From positions 186,001 to 250,000 of the forward strand of contig OZ025848.1 of assembly GCA_964019425.1 (NCBI GenBank): a stretch of DNA of 64,000 nt, given 5' to 3'. Position 1 is the stretch's first letter. Each line of letters begins with the position of its first letter. A model generated the notes under the pieces. It made no database searches and was not told the DNA's origin. It saw only the letters and a list, made by a program, of their open reading frames with translations. The stretch comes from Flectonema sp. DT1601 (taxonomy: Eukaryota; Euglenozoa; Diplonemea; Diplonemida; Diplonemidae). The position numbers and the translations under genes were made by a program. Below, piece after piece: positions 53,508 through 63,583 of this stretch.

Positions 53508-54421
53508 TATTGTTTTTTTTTTAAAGTTTTTTTTTTTTTTTTTTTAAATATGTTTTTTCTTGTTCTCTGGAGTCGCCAAGAATTCACACCACTATGTAAG
53601 AAAGTGGTGATGGGTGGTGGGGAGGAACACCTGTGTGATTGCAGAGAATAATTAAAGTCGGTGTTTCGTGTAAAACAAAAAGGCATCACTATCAGACTTC
53701 CTATCAACTGGATTCATTGCATTATTATGGTAACCGTATCTGTGAAGTTGGAAAGTTGAAGGGAAAAAAAAAAAATGGAATATATAAAAAAAAAACGTTT
53801 CGTAAAATTTCTCGTTTTAACTTCCGTTACTGCCTCTCGCGACTAGAGCTTGTCAACTGATTTTTTTCAAAAAAAAAACAAGGGAAACTGGGAATAGCAA
53901 AATGGAGCTCCCGCTTGTTCGTTTCTCGAGGGAAGTTGGTGATCGATGACTCAACAAGTCGCTCGCATGATCGATGAGTGCCTCTCTCAAAGAAGGATGT
54001 CTGACTAATCAACTTTAAGACTGCTTGAAGCTAACCCTTGCTGCGAGTGTACAACTTGAAGAGTGGTCGAAAAAACGTTTTTTTTTTTTTTTTTTTTTTT
54101 TTTTTTCTTCTTCCGGGAGTGATAAGAAAAAAACCAGAAGGGAAATCTCAGGTGGTGCCCACACTTTTGCTGGCCGTACGAATCTCTGATCGGTTTCATC
54201 ATAATCAGTGATAACATGTTTCTTACCTCGTGTGACATGAATAATAAAAGAAGAATGGGAAGAAGTTTGTTTGTTTTTTTTTTTTTTTCCATATTCGCTA
54301 AGAGAGAGAAGAAAAAAAAGGAGAAGAAGAAGTTGCTTGTGCACGAAACCGCGAACTGACTTAAACTGATAAAGTTAAAGGAGGTTTACGTGTGCTGCCT
54401 GACATTCTTTTTCGTTCAATA

Positions 54422-54455
<34 letters not shown>

Positions 54456-55287
54456 ACACAAATCAGCATTATATCGCAAATCAGAAAACCAGAATTAAAA
54501 ACGAGTAGTCTTTCCATTCACAGTCGATGGGGCTATGCATTGCTGGTTAACTTATTATTTATTTTTTTTTTTTTTTTTTCCTCCTGTTCCTTTTTTATTC
54601 TCTCTGGCATTAACTAATATGGAAGGGGATGGGGAAAGAAAAAAGAAAAGAATTGGAAGAAAAAAAAAAAGGCGGGGAGAAAGTAAAAATCCCAAGCAGG
54701 TCGCAACAAGACACAACACACTATAAAAAAAAAAGGAGGTTCTCTCCTTCGATATCAATCAAACAAAGTCGTCAATGCGGGAGTATAAAAACACGGTTAA
54801 GTCAATTGACTGATTCGTTGTTTGTTGTGTTAGTTTTTTTTTTTTTTTTTTTTTTTTTTTTCCCGTAACTTCTGAAGAGGCAGAATCCCTCAGTTCGGAG
54901 ACATCATGAACTGAGAGCTGCGTACAGTTTAACTTTTTTTTTTTTTTTTGTTATTATTGTTTTTTGGGATGGGGGAGGTGTGGAAAAGAGATTTCGGTAT
55001 ATCAACGATTAGTGAAGCAACTTGTCTTTTTTTGCGGGGAAAAAGCTACGAGAGAAATAAGAGAGCATATGTAAGAGAAAGAAAGAACGAAAAAAACCAC
55101 CAGAAGCAAACATCACTAAATGCTCTAATGATCAGAAGGGATGAATATTTCCAGCAGTCGGAAAACAGAAAACTAATCCAACCAAGACTCTTCTTTAAAA
55201 AGAATTGGTTTCCGCAATGATGACAAATAAACTTCACTAAATAATTGAGGAAAAAAGTGGGAAAGAGAGAGAGAGAGAGAGAAGGGG

Positions 55288-55321
<34 letters not shown>
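53508..55321. other. 1.8-kb spacer, homopolymer-rich
   Basis: Holds many A and T runs (for example about 54080-54105, 54421-54453, 54835-54860) and a GA-repeat at 55261-55281. A plus-strand frame at 54948-55220 has no recognisable domain. It includes the 3' flank of the HPPD-like gene and the leader of the Scd6 gene. Confidence 0.5.

Positions 55322-55323
<2 letters not shown>
55290..55323 (-). other. poly-A tract abutting the HPPD-like stop codon
   Basis: A run of 34 T on the plus strand (poly-A in gene sense). The TAA stop (55322-55324) is made of one T plus the first two A of this run, so no 3' UTR separates the reading frame from the tract. Confidence 0.85.
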
Positions 55324-55326
<3 letters not shown>

Positions 55327-57337
55327 CGCTACGAAGCTTCTTCAAGATCTCCTTGTAACGGGTAGAAGTGTCCTTCAGTTTGTCGTTACCTGAAAGTTTT
55401 ATGTTGTTATATTCCTTGGCCTTGGCAAGGTGAGTTGCCTTCTCATCTCCAGTTGCAAGCTCAGCGGCTTCAAGGTGGTCAGCCTCAGCAGTCATAGCAT
55501 CAGAAATGCTAGTAAGAATTGGATTAGACTCATCTAACTGTTCAGTAAAAGCCTGAACCATTCTCTTTGCACGTTCGACGTCCTTAACATCAGAAGCAGT
55601 CTCTGATTCGAGCATGGCCTTAGAAACCTCAATTGATAAGAATAGAGTTAAGAAATTTCTAATTCCAAACCCACCACATCCAGGACGGATCTTCGCAGTC
55701 TTTCCACTATCAACAGCGCTGTGGGCAGAGCACACTCTCTGAATGAACTCAAAAAATGGAGCCTCATCACCAGCCTTCTTCTGGAGGATGTTACTGGTAA
55801 AGATTTGGTACAGAATATCCTGTCCCTGAATATCAACTAAAACCTGGTTTCTAACAATCTGAAGGTATTGTTCTTCACTAATGTGATCTCTGAGCAGAGA
55901 GTATAAGTTGTTGTAACGGGAACGAAGAATATAAGAAACAGCGACATCGGTCTTGTCTCCAGTGAGGTCCTTTACGATGTTAGTAATTTGATCCTTGGTA
56001 ATGTCAAGGGTGACAATACCTGCCGGGGTCATTAGCTTTGATTCTTCAAGTTTTTGGCTGACCTTCTGTGCGACTTCGGATGACACCTCAGTTGACTTTA
56101 CAAATGATTCCAATCCAAACTTTCCGTAGTACGATCTCGGGATTCTCAAGAAAGTGAAACCCTGCCCAGTAATAGCTCTGTAGTTGTTCACTCTCTCAAT
56201 GAAAGCAGTCAAATCCTTAACTCTGCATGCCAAGTGCTGAACACCCTGTCCAACCTCTTCTAAGAATCCGTGAACGTGTCCAACAGTTGAAAGAGCGTTG
56301 TTAATTGGAAGGTATACCTGAGATTGATCTTCCAAGACGACTTCAAGATCAGTAGTGTTAAGAGTTGATGAATTACCAGTGACAGTGGATTCGATAATAG
56401 CTTCACCAGCAGCAACAACTCCGGCATTGAAATCAACCTTTGGAGTGAATCCGAGAGTGTCCTCAAGAGTTTGTAAGAATGCTTTTCTATCGAAGACGTT
56501 GCTGACCCAATGGTCGCTGTAGGCAGGAACAGATGTTCCATCGAAATCAGCGTGGACATCAGCCAGTCCTGGAAGTACTGATCCTGGGTTAGCGAATCCA
56601 GGTCTGGAACTGAAGATTCCATTTCTCTCAATAAGACGGATGACAGTTCCTTCATCAGGAGATCCATCCCTCTTGTAGTACGCGTAGACGTCAAGGGTTC
56701 TGAATTCACCTGAAGTCACAGTCTTTGATCTTCCGTTAACAGAAATAGTACGAGAGTCAGTGTATGTGTTGATAGCATTAATAGGAAGAAGTGTTGGGTG
56801 TTTCTTTTGGTAGTTCGTCAACACGTTGTCGAGGGTTCCACAGTCGACTTCGAATCCGAGAACAGCTATTCCATCTCTTTGAATGTGAGCATTTTTAAAA
56901 GTATCGATAGTTGATGACTTAAAGTGGTAGTATGGTTCTTCATCTGCACTAGCATCTGATGTCTTTGTGGTCACCACACACTTCTGTCCACGAGCGTCTT
57001 GGGAACAGACGAGAAGAGATCTGGTTCCTGGACCAACGTACTCAGCAGTTACTCTCCATCCTAATCCAACAATCATTTGTTCAACGATGTCTTGATCAAA
57101 AGATGTGTACTTCTCTGGACACTTAGCATCCTTCACTAATTCACACCAGGCTTGTCTTCCTTCTTCAATTCTCGCTGGTAGTGTTCCAGCTTCCAAAAAT
57201 CTCATCCCTCCGCTGAACGGATCAAAGCTACCCTTGTTGGAAAGATCATTCAAACTTTTCTCTAACTTTTTGTATTCCGCAAGAGGCTGTATTTCAGACA
57301 CAATCATCTGAACGTGATGAAATCTGACATTTGCCAT
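55322..57337 (-). CDS. long 4-hydroxyphenylpyruvate dioxygenase-like protein
   Basis: A 671-residue intronless gene. The C-terminal two thirds resemble HPPD: DHWVSNV (His about 276), GVQHLACRV (His about 368) and FFEFIQR (Glu about 530) match the three iron ligands. RIPRSYYG, DILYQIFTSN and GCGGFGIRNFLTLF match other family blocks. HPPD converts 4-hydroxyphenylpyruvate to homogentisate in tyrosine breakdown. It is unusually long: usual members have 380-440 residues. The second-His to Glu spacing is about 160 against about 83 in typical members, implying an insert of roughly 80 residues, and there is a C-terminal helical extension of about 100 residues. The substrate may therefore differ. Codons are often C-ending, suggesting good expression. 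An A run directly precedes the ATG. Confidence 0.85.
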
Positions 57338-57605
57338 TTTTTTTTTTTGTTAGTGTTGGTTTTTTTTCTTCTTATTTAAAAAAAAAATAAGTTATTGAAA
57401 ACAAGAAACTAAACTAATAAATCCCCCTCAAAGGAACCATCTTATGTTCAGATATTCTGAGTAGTAATAAATATAAAAAAAAAATTCTTCATTTTTTTCA
57501 AAGTAAGAATATGCCAACCAAATCGAACCAAAAAAAACGAAAACGAAAAACAAAAAACGGAAAACAAAAAACGGAATCCATATATTTATTTAACATGTTC
57601 AATGA

Positions 57606-58487
57606 CTATAATAATTCATCAGGTAGAGTTCTCTGACCGACTTGACAAAAGAAATCTCTCGTTGTTGGGAAAGTATCAGGTGGCGGTTCACTCCATGGAA
57701 ATAAAGGATTCGGATGTTTGTGACCATGTTCTGGCCACAGATGTGATCGTGGAAGTACTGATCTTGAATCATCATTGAAGTCTCTTGTTAATAAATTATG
57801 TTGTGAAGCTGTTCTCGCTGAATGCTGCTGTAAATTCTTCAAACGAACATCTGGAGTAGCAAACTGACGAGTAGTGTGAGAGCTCCACTGCGGTGAAGGA
57901 GGACGATATTTAATTTTAGTTTTTTCATTTAAATCCTGAATCCTTAACATCGATTGCAACGTCTGTCTCGTTTGCTCGACTCTCGGAAGCTCAGAACATC
58001 TTTTTTGCAAGTCGCGAACAGCTACTAAAACACTATCAGGACTCCGATAACGACGTTCTAAACTGGTCGCGTTTATAGAAACGTCGTATATTCCAACTTG
58101 AGGAGGAACAAATTGAAATCTAAATTCATTTTGACCTTTATAAACAACTTCACTAATAAAAATTGTTACATCCGCTAGTGATGTTGAACCAGCAACCAAC
58201 TTAACAACAGGAATGAGGGAAGATGCGTTTTGATGAACACCTTCCTTGTTTCCGCAATTATCAAAAGTAACAACCTTACACAATATTGGTGTATTAACCA
58301 CTCCTACGTCATTGCAAGATAATAATATCTCACTGATGACATCGGTGTTCACCATGGCAGTGTTTTCATTCAAAGACTCAACTACAGTAGTAGGATCCCT
58401 AACTGGAATACGAATATTGGTCTCTGCAGCTGATTGTCCATAAACATTACAACACATCAATGCGATGATCGCAGTCATTAGTTGCAT
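57606..58487 (-). CDS. secreted protein with filamin-like Ig repeat
   Basis: A 293-residue protein. A signal peptide (MQLMTAIIALMCCNVYGQS) is followed by one beta-rich module (about 35-145) with filamin/Ig features (CKVVTFDNCGNKEG; the closing VGIYDVSINATSL, as in the end of a filamin repeat). The C-terminal half is Arg/Ser/His/Pro-rich and probably disordered. There is no membrane segment, so it is predicted secreted or lumenal. The filamin similarity rests on the NxxGxx and GxYxVSxxAT patterns only. The pyrimidine-AG signal before its start (TTTAAGTAG near 58505) is weak compared with its neighbours. Confidence 0.75.
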   Translation of the reverse strand: MQLMTAIIALMCCNVYGQSAAETNIRIPVRDPTTVVESLNENTAMVNTDVISEILLSCNDVGVVNTPILCKVVTFDNCGNKEGVHQNASSLIPVVKLVAGSTSLADVTIFISEVVYKGQNEFRFQFVPPQVGIYDVSINATSLERRYRSPDSVLVAVRDLQKRCSELPRVEQTRQTLQSMLRIQDLNEKTKIKYRPPSPQWSSHTTRQFATPDVRLKNLQQHSARTASQHNLLTRDFNDDSRSVLPRSHLWPEHGHKHPNPLFPWSEPPPDTFPTTRDFFCQVGQRTLPDELL

Positions 58488-60013
58488 CTGACTACCTCTT
58501 CTACTTAAATAAGATAATTACGAACGGTTTAATAATTAATATTTTAAACCTGTTAAGGAATGATTGTTTGATAAATACAGAAACAACGATAGAATACGAT
58601 TGTATCGTGCAGTGCCTTGCTCAAATAATCACGAGCCCCCCCCTGTCAGAGGAATAAACATCACGTCATCTTCACGTAGTATTGGTAAACACTTTGGTAT
58701 ACTCAAAGCTCATTATTTTTTTTATTTTTTTAAAAATCAAATCCGATGATTATGAATAAAGACTTCTGTACGACAACTCAGATACCAAATCCTAATAAAG
58801 GAATAGGTTAGTTACGGTGACATGATTCTCATTCTACCGAACAATGAACGGGTTTGTAGTCACACAAAAAAAAAAAAAAAAAAAAAATTAACTTAAATAA
58901 CCATATTTATCTTATTTATTTACGAAGCCAAGGAAGCCAAAAGCCAGGAAAATCTCAACAGGGGTAAACAGTTATATCGCCACCAGCAACCGTGAGACTC
59001 TCACAGACGATAAGAGACGTAGAATAACCTGGAACAAATGACTACCTAAACCCACCGCCCGCGCGAGCAGACAGTGTATTTTATGATTAAGGGTAGAAGC
59101 TGCAGATCACATTATCGGGATGCGAAGCCATGCTGAATGCGAATTTTAGGGACTTCCCGTTTGATCAAATGGTTGGGATGATGTCCAAAAGTTCGTCAGC
59201 ATTGGCATCGCATTGCCGTTTAGTTTCTCTGTACCCTGTTGTATTAGATTATAAATTCTAACCTCCCAACTTCGGAGTCTCTCAAATTATCATCATTCTA
59301 CAGAAGTATTATAAAAAACAGAAATAACACAATTAAGAATACGTAAGTAACGACCAACTCACTCCGCACACTTAAAAAAAAAAAAAAAAAAAATGAGAAA
59401 GTCGAGTAGTGAGGAAGAAATTTTAAAAAGAGAAGAAATCTACATACGATGCGATAATTACAAATTACTAAAAAACATATAAAACAACAAAAAGAAACAT
59501 TTTCGTTTTTTTTACTAAAAAAAAAAAAAAAAAAAAAACTCCTCTCTAAATTCGCAAAAAAAAAAGGTGAAATTAATCTCCTCTGAGAGAAGTAACGTAG
59601 GATTTCTGAATGTGTATCCGTAGAAGAACAAAACAAAATAAATGAGGAGGATGAGGGGGAAGGCGAAAAGAAATTTATATCACTTCTCGTGAACAGCGCG
59701 AAAACTTCTTTTTTAAAAAAAAATATTTTATCAAAGTCGGGGGGGGAAAGACCCAACTCCACCGTCATCACAACTACCACAACAAGACATCATACTGACA
59801 TCACTGCGGTAATTGTTTATTGACGAGATCTAACTGTGAGCTTGATGACTATCATCATAATTATAATAAGATACAGACAATCAACAATCAGAGATCACTA
59901 CGGCAATCTGTTTCACAGCCTAATTACAAATAATGCAAAAAAGTATCCCACAACGTCAGTTGAAGAAGACAACACATTTTGTAGTGTCTTCTATAATGAC
60001 ATGTATGTGATAA
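58488..60013. other. 1.5-kb spacer with composite repeat
   Basis: Contains R3 copy 2 (58788-58864), an A run, R1 copy 2 (58912-59037) and R2 copy 2 (59038-59079) in a row. The rest is AT-rich with homopolymers. No gene recognised. Confidence 0.6.
58788..59079. repeat. composite repeat R3-R1-R2
   Basis: Three repeat modules found separately elsewhere are adjacent here: R3 (also 31487-31560), R1 (also 45661-45786, one mismatch) and R2 (also 31035-31075). An A run lies between R3 and R1. No open frame or terminal repeat is visible, so a non-autonomous element is possible. Confidence 0.75.
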
Positions 60014-63000
60014 TTAATACGTAGGAGCTCCATTGGCTTTCCATTCTGGATTAGGACTGCCAGAGTAGTACACTGAATCGTATTGTGTGGTTTTCCTCTG
60101 ACTTGGCTGCTTTCGGAGGCGACGCTGCGCCTTTTCACGAGAGCGATTACGAGATAGCCTTGTACCAGGTTCTATTGATGCAACTGGTATGTATGTTTCA
60201 CTTCCACTGGATTCACTGCTACTGCTGAGATCGGCACCTTCTTGCCTAGCCATGAATTTCGCATAGTGATGAATGTTAACAATCTTATTACAGATGGTGT
60301 GTTTGTGCCAATCACCTGTTTCATACGAACCATCTTCACCACATAGTAGTCCGTGGATATCTTTAATACGATCATCAATTGGAAGATCAAATGTAGCGTA
60401 GTAACCAACAGCTCTCTTCCAGTGGTGGTGGTATTCAAGTAATTCAGACCAAAGGACTTGTTCATTTTCTCTTAAATGAAGTGCTGGTATTTTTATAAGA
60501 AGTCGTTCGTACGTTACGAGGGTGTGTCGAGAACCGAACTCACGCTTGAGGAATGTGACGAGAGACTCTAACTTGTAACGAGCAGCTCCTCCGATTCCGA
60601 GTTTTGGAAGATTCTTATTAGCTGATGAGGGCACGATACTCTCTGCGGTGTCGGCTTCGAACTCCAACATCATTAAAGTGATGGCTGCTTGCATAACTTC
60701 TGATGGTTTTCCTCTTTCTAATACCATCAGTAGCTTAAGATACTCATGCCAAAATATCCGAGGATTATGTCGAGCACTGTCAGACTTAAACCTCGTCATT
60801 TGATATTTTAATTCCCTCACTATCGATGTGTTAGTTAATCGAGTCATCTTATTAGGAGGAGGGATACTAACTGTTGGATCGTGTCGAATGATGGCGATGA
60901 ACTGCCTGCTGTCGTAGTTTGATGCTTTTACTTCACTAAAAGCCTCAGACAAAACCGCAATAACCATATTAAACAACAAAAAAACACAGACGATCGTAAA
61001 CACGATAAAAAACAACGGAGTGAAAACCCTTCTATTTTCCCTCATGCTCTCATAGTCGAAGTCTCCTACCAACATTCTCGCCAACGAAGAAAAAGTTGAA
61101 CCTATATCTCTGAACCCCAGTAAGATTTGACCATAGACGATGTGGGCACAAAGACCAAAAGCCGTAAACATTATAAAAAATATCACAACGATGAAAAAAA
61201 CATCGTTACTGGCGACTGCCATTGTCCTGATTAGCATATTTATCCCATTATGCAGCCTCATGAAGTAAAATATTCTAAAATAAACCAACAAGGCATTCGC
61301 TCCATCCAACAACGTCATATTATGAACAAGTCTGGCAAGGCCTTCGTATTTTTCAGGATATCGGTCGGTACACATAAATGCGTTTTCGGTTATGCCATTG
61401 CTCATGTAGATGATTCGTAAGATAGTTGCGCATACGAAAACTAAATAATTAATAGCGTCAAATCCATACCAAGGATTATGAACGAATGCTGTTACCAACG
61501 CTATTGGAAAACGAGTCCAACCTCCCGACAAGTTTCGTGCTATTTTTCGAGTCCGACGAACAAGCCTCCGAACGAACCAAGCGATAAATGCGAACAACAC
61601 AAAAAAGAAAACCACCAAAAAAAACGACCAAACAATAGGATGAGCGTGCCAATCAAATAAAGTGAATGAATACGCGACAGCAGTAGGAGCAAAGGATCCA
61701 CCAGCATTGAACTCTATTCCAAACTGGAATCTGGTAAACATTCGTAAATTTGCATTGAAAGTAAAAAATGTAATTAACACAATCCTACTGGAGTCGTCGA
61801 TCCACCCTCCTTCTTTTATTTTTAAAAGTTCATTGCGAGCATCATTATACGATGAATCAAAGGGTAAGACAAGAGCGTACCCACCGCAATCATATCCCCA
61901 CGCTTCTCTTGTTGAGGTCATTTTACCTATGTAGTAATCATCACTGCTCTCTTGAAGCTCATTACACCCAGTAAAGACCCATGGACCATCTTGTCCCAGT
62001 GGCAATATGATGCCTGAATTATTCCATGTTCTAGCTGCCATGTCATAAGGTGCTTTCAGTTCGCTTCCAACTTCCCAGTCGGGGTAGCATTGGTGTCCTC
62101 GAATTGCTCGTAGTCGGTTTTGATATTCTGGGCTTCCCAAAGGAAAACATTTTTCAACGTTGTTTTCATAAATATTAGATTGAGCCTTGCAACCCTCTCC
62201 AGTATTAATGTTGATTCGTTTTTGTTTTATCTTCAAAGCTCCCAAAGGAGCATTCACTCTCTGTAGCAGATCATTAGCAGTATTCCCACCAGGAGTCCAA
62301 AACCCATGTAAAAGAGGACCTTCAACCCATTGCCAAAATTCATCCATGCTGTTTATGTCAGCATATGATTTTTTGAAATACGCTCCACCAGAATTATCTT
62401 GAAAGAACTCTTCATCTAAGAATAAGTCAGAGATTCCATAGACAATCCAATAACTACTATTAAGAGCCTTATCAGAGGTTAGATAATACGTAAATAATAT
62501 TAAGAATGGAATGTAAAGAACGAGACCAACGATGTCGACTCCCTTTCGATGCTGATGTTCTGAGAATGTGACAGGAAATGATGACTGAACACCCAAGTCT
62601 GGATCTAACGAACAATAAGATAAAAGTAAATAAGTGTCTACCGTTTGAGTACCAAGACTGTCAGCTACTTCAAACACCCTGCTAATCTGAGGGTTACTCA
62701 GATTGATGCCGGCTGACTTTGTGTCTCTTAGAAACTGAGTTCTCGAAACAAATGGTCGACCTTCCCACATAATTCGTAGTTTTCTAGTTACCTGCGCTGA
62801 TGCCTGCATTCCAAGTGCTCGAAGAAGAGCTGAATGAGTTTCTTCCAGGACGTCGTCCCATAATTCTCTTTTCCATCTGGCAATCGGACGTCCATTTAAA
62901 CTTTTTGGAGCCTCTCGGTTATTGGCGTTGGAGATCGGTGCCTGAGCGAATCTTTTTAATTCAGATAATTCGATACTTTCATCACCATCCAAATCAAAGA

Positions 63001-63583
63001 ATAAAAACATCCTTTCAACAAGTGTATCTCTGGCCTGTGATCTAGTTTGAAGAGGTGCATCTGGAGAGTAGGGTCGGAGAGATGACCATTTACTTGTTAC
63101 ACGCTGATCTATATCAAGTTCGAAGGCGGAGTCCAATAGGAAATCAAACTGATGAATGTCCATCGACTTTACTCCACTCTCTGCTATCACTGCAAGGAAT
63201 CGACCTCGTTGTTGTTGAACAGCACTCAGTGCTTTGATTAATGAATAGTGAGGAGTGACTGCTGATTTAGAACCTGTCAGAGATCTGATTGCTCTGTCTC
63301 TTCGATGAGGAAGATCTCTCAAATCTCTAAATGTGCCGTCAGAGAGACGATCATCTCCCTTCTTAGCATTACTCAATTGAACTCCTCGATCACCACCCCA
63401 ATTGGGATTTGGAGTTCCTTCCTCTGATGTGTATTGCTTAGCTATATATCTAACGTCTTTGCCATCTAATCCAACAGAGATCGTTCCGTCGGTCCATCGG
63501 ACATCATAAGTGTCTCCGTGAGTTGCTTCGATAAAAGCTGGGAACCATTCACCCAAATACTTCGCCTGGACTTCAGTTGTCAT
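60014..63583 (-). CDS. polycystin-2 (TRPP)-like cation channel with EF-hand
   Basis: About 1189 residues from MTTEVQ at 63583. The ATG at 63676 lies beyond an acceptor-like TTTTTTTCACAG ending at 63607. The N-terminus has a small Tudor-like module (about 8-48: YLGEWFPAFIEA, YDVRWTDG) and an EF-hand (about 192-205: FFDLDGDESIELSEL). S1 is near 350. A large extracellular polycystin (TOP) domain lies between S1 and S2 with cysteines and N-glycosylation motifs. S2-S5 follow, then a pore motif LVGDFDY (about 838) equivalent to the ILGD of PKD2, and S6 (about 855-885) leading into SEAFSEVKASN. The C-terminal tail is long and ends basic. PKD2 channels pass Ca2+ and often sit in the cilium or flagellum membrane. 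No introns. Confidence 0.93.
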   Translation of the reverse strand: MTTEVQAKYLGEWFPAFIEATHGDTYDVRWTDGTISVGLDGKDVRYIAKQYTSEEGTPNPNWGGDRGVQLSNAKKGDDRLSDGTFRDLRDLPHRRDRAIRSLTGSKSAVTPHYSLIKALSAVQQQRGRFLAVIAESGVKSMDIHQFDFLLDSAFELDIDQRVTSKWSSLRPYSPDAPLQTRSQARDTLVERMFLFFDLDGDESIELSELKRFAQAPISNANNREAPKSLNGRPIARWKRELWDDVLEETHSALLRALGMQASAQVTRKLRIMWEGRPFVSRTQFLRDTKSAGINLSNPQISRVFEVADSLGTQTVDTYLLLSYCSLDPDLGVQSSFPVTFSEHQHRKGVDIVGLVLYIPFLILFTYYLTSDKALNSSYWIVYGISDLFLDEEFFQDNSGGAYFKKSYADINSMDEFWQWVEGPLLHGFWTPGGNTANDLLQRVNAPLGALKIKQKRININTGEGCKAQSNIYENNVEKCFPLGSPEYQNRLRAIRGHQCYPDWEVGSELKAPYDMAARTWNNSGIILPLGQDGPWVFTGCNELQESSDDYYIGKMTSTREAWGYDCGGYALVLPFDSSYNDARNELLKIKEGGWIDDSSRIVLITFFTFNANLRMFTRFQFGIEFNAGGSFAPTAVAYSFTLFDWHAHPIVWSFFLVVFFFVLFAFIAWFVRRLVRRTRKIARNLSGGWTRFPIALVTAFVHNPWYGFDAINYLVFVCATILRIIYMSNGITENAFMCTDRYPEKYEGLARLVHNMTLLDGANALLVYFRIFYFMRLHNGINMLIRTMAVASNDVFFIVVIFFIMFTAFGLCAHIVYGQILLGFRDIGSTFSSLARMLVGDFDYESMRENRRVFTPLFFIVFTIVCVFLLFNMVIAVLSEAFSEVKASNYDSRQFIAIIRHDPTVSIPPPNKMTRLTNTSIVRELKYQMTRFKSDSARHNPRIFWHEYLKLLMVLERGKPSEVMQAAITLMMLEFEADTAESIVPSSANKNLPKLGIGGAARYKLESLVTFLKREFGSRHTLVTYERLLIKIPALHLRENEQVLWSELLEYHHHWKRAVGYYATFDLPIDDRIKDIHGLLCGEDGSYETGDWHKHTICNKIVNIHHYAKFMARQEGADLSSSSESSGSETYIPVASIEPGTRLSRNRSREKAQRRLRKQPSQRKTTQYDSVYYSGSPNPEWKANGAPTY

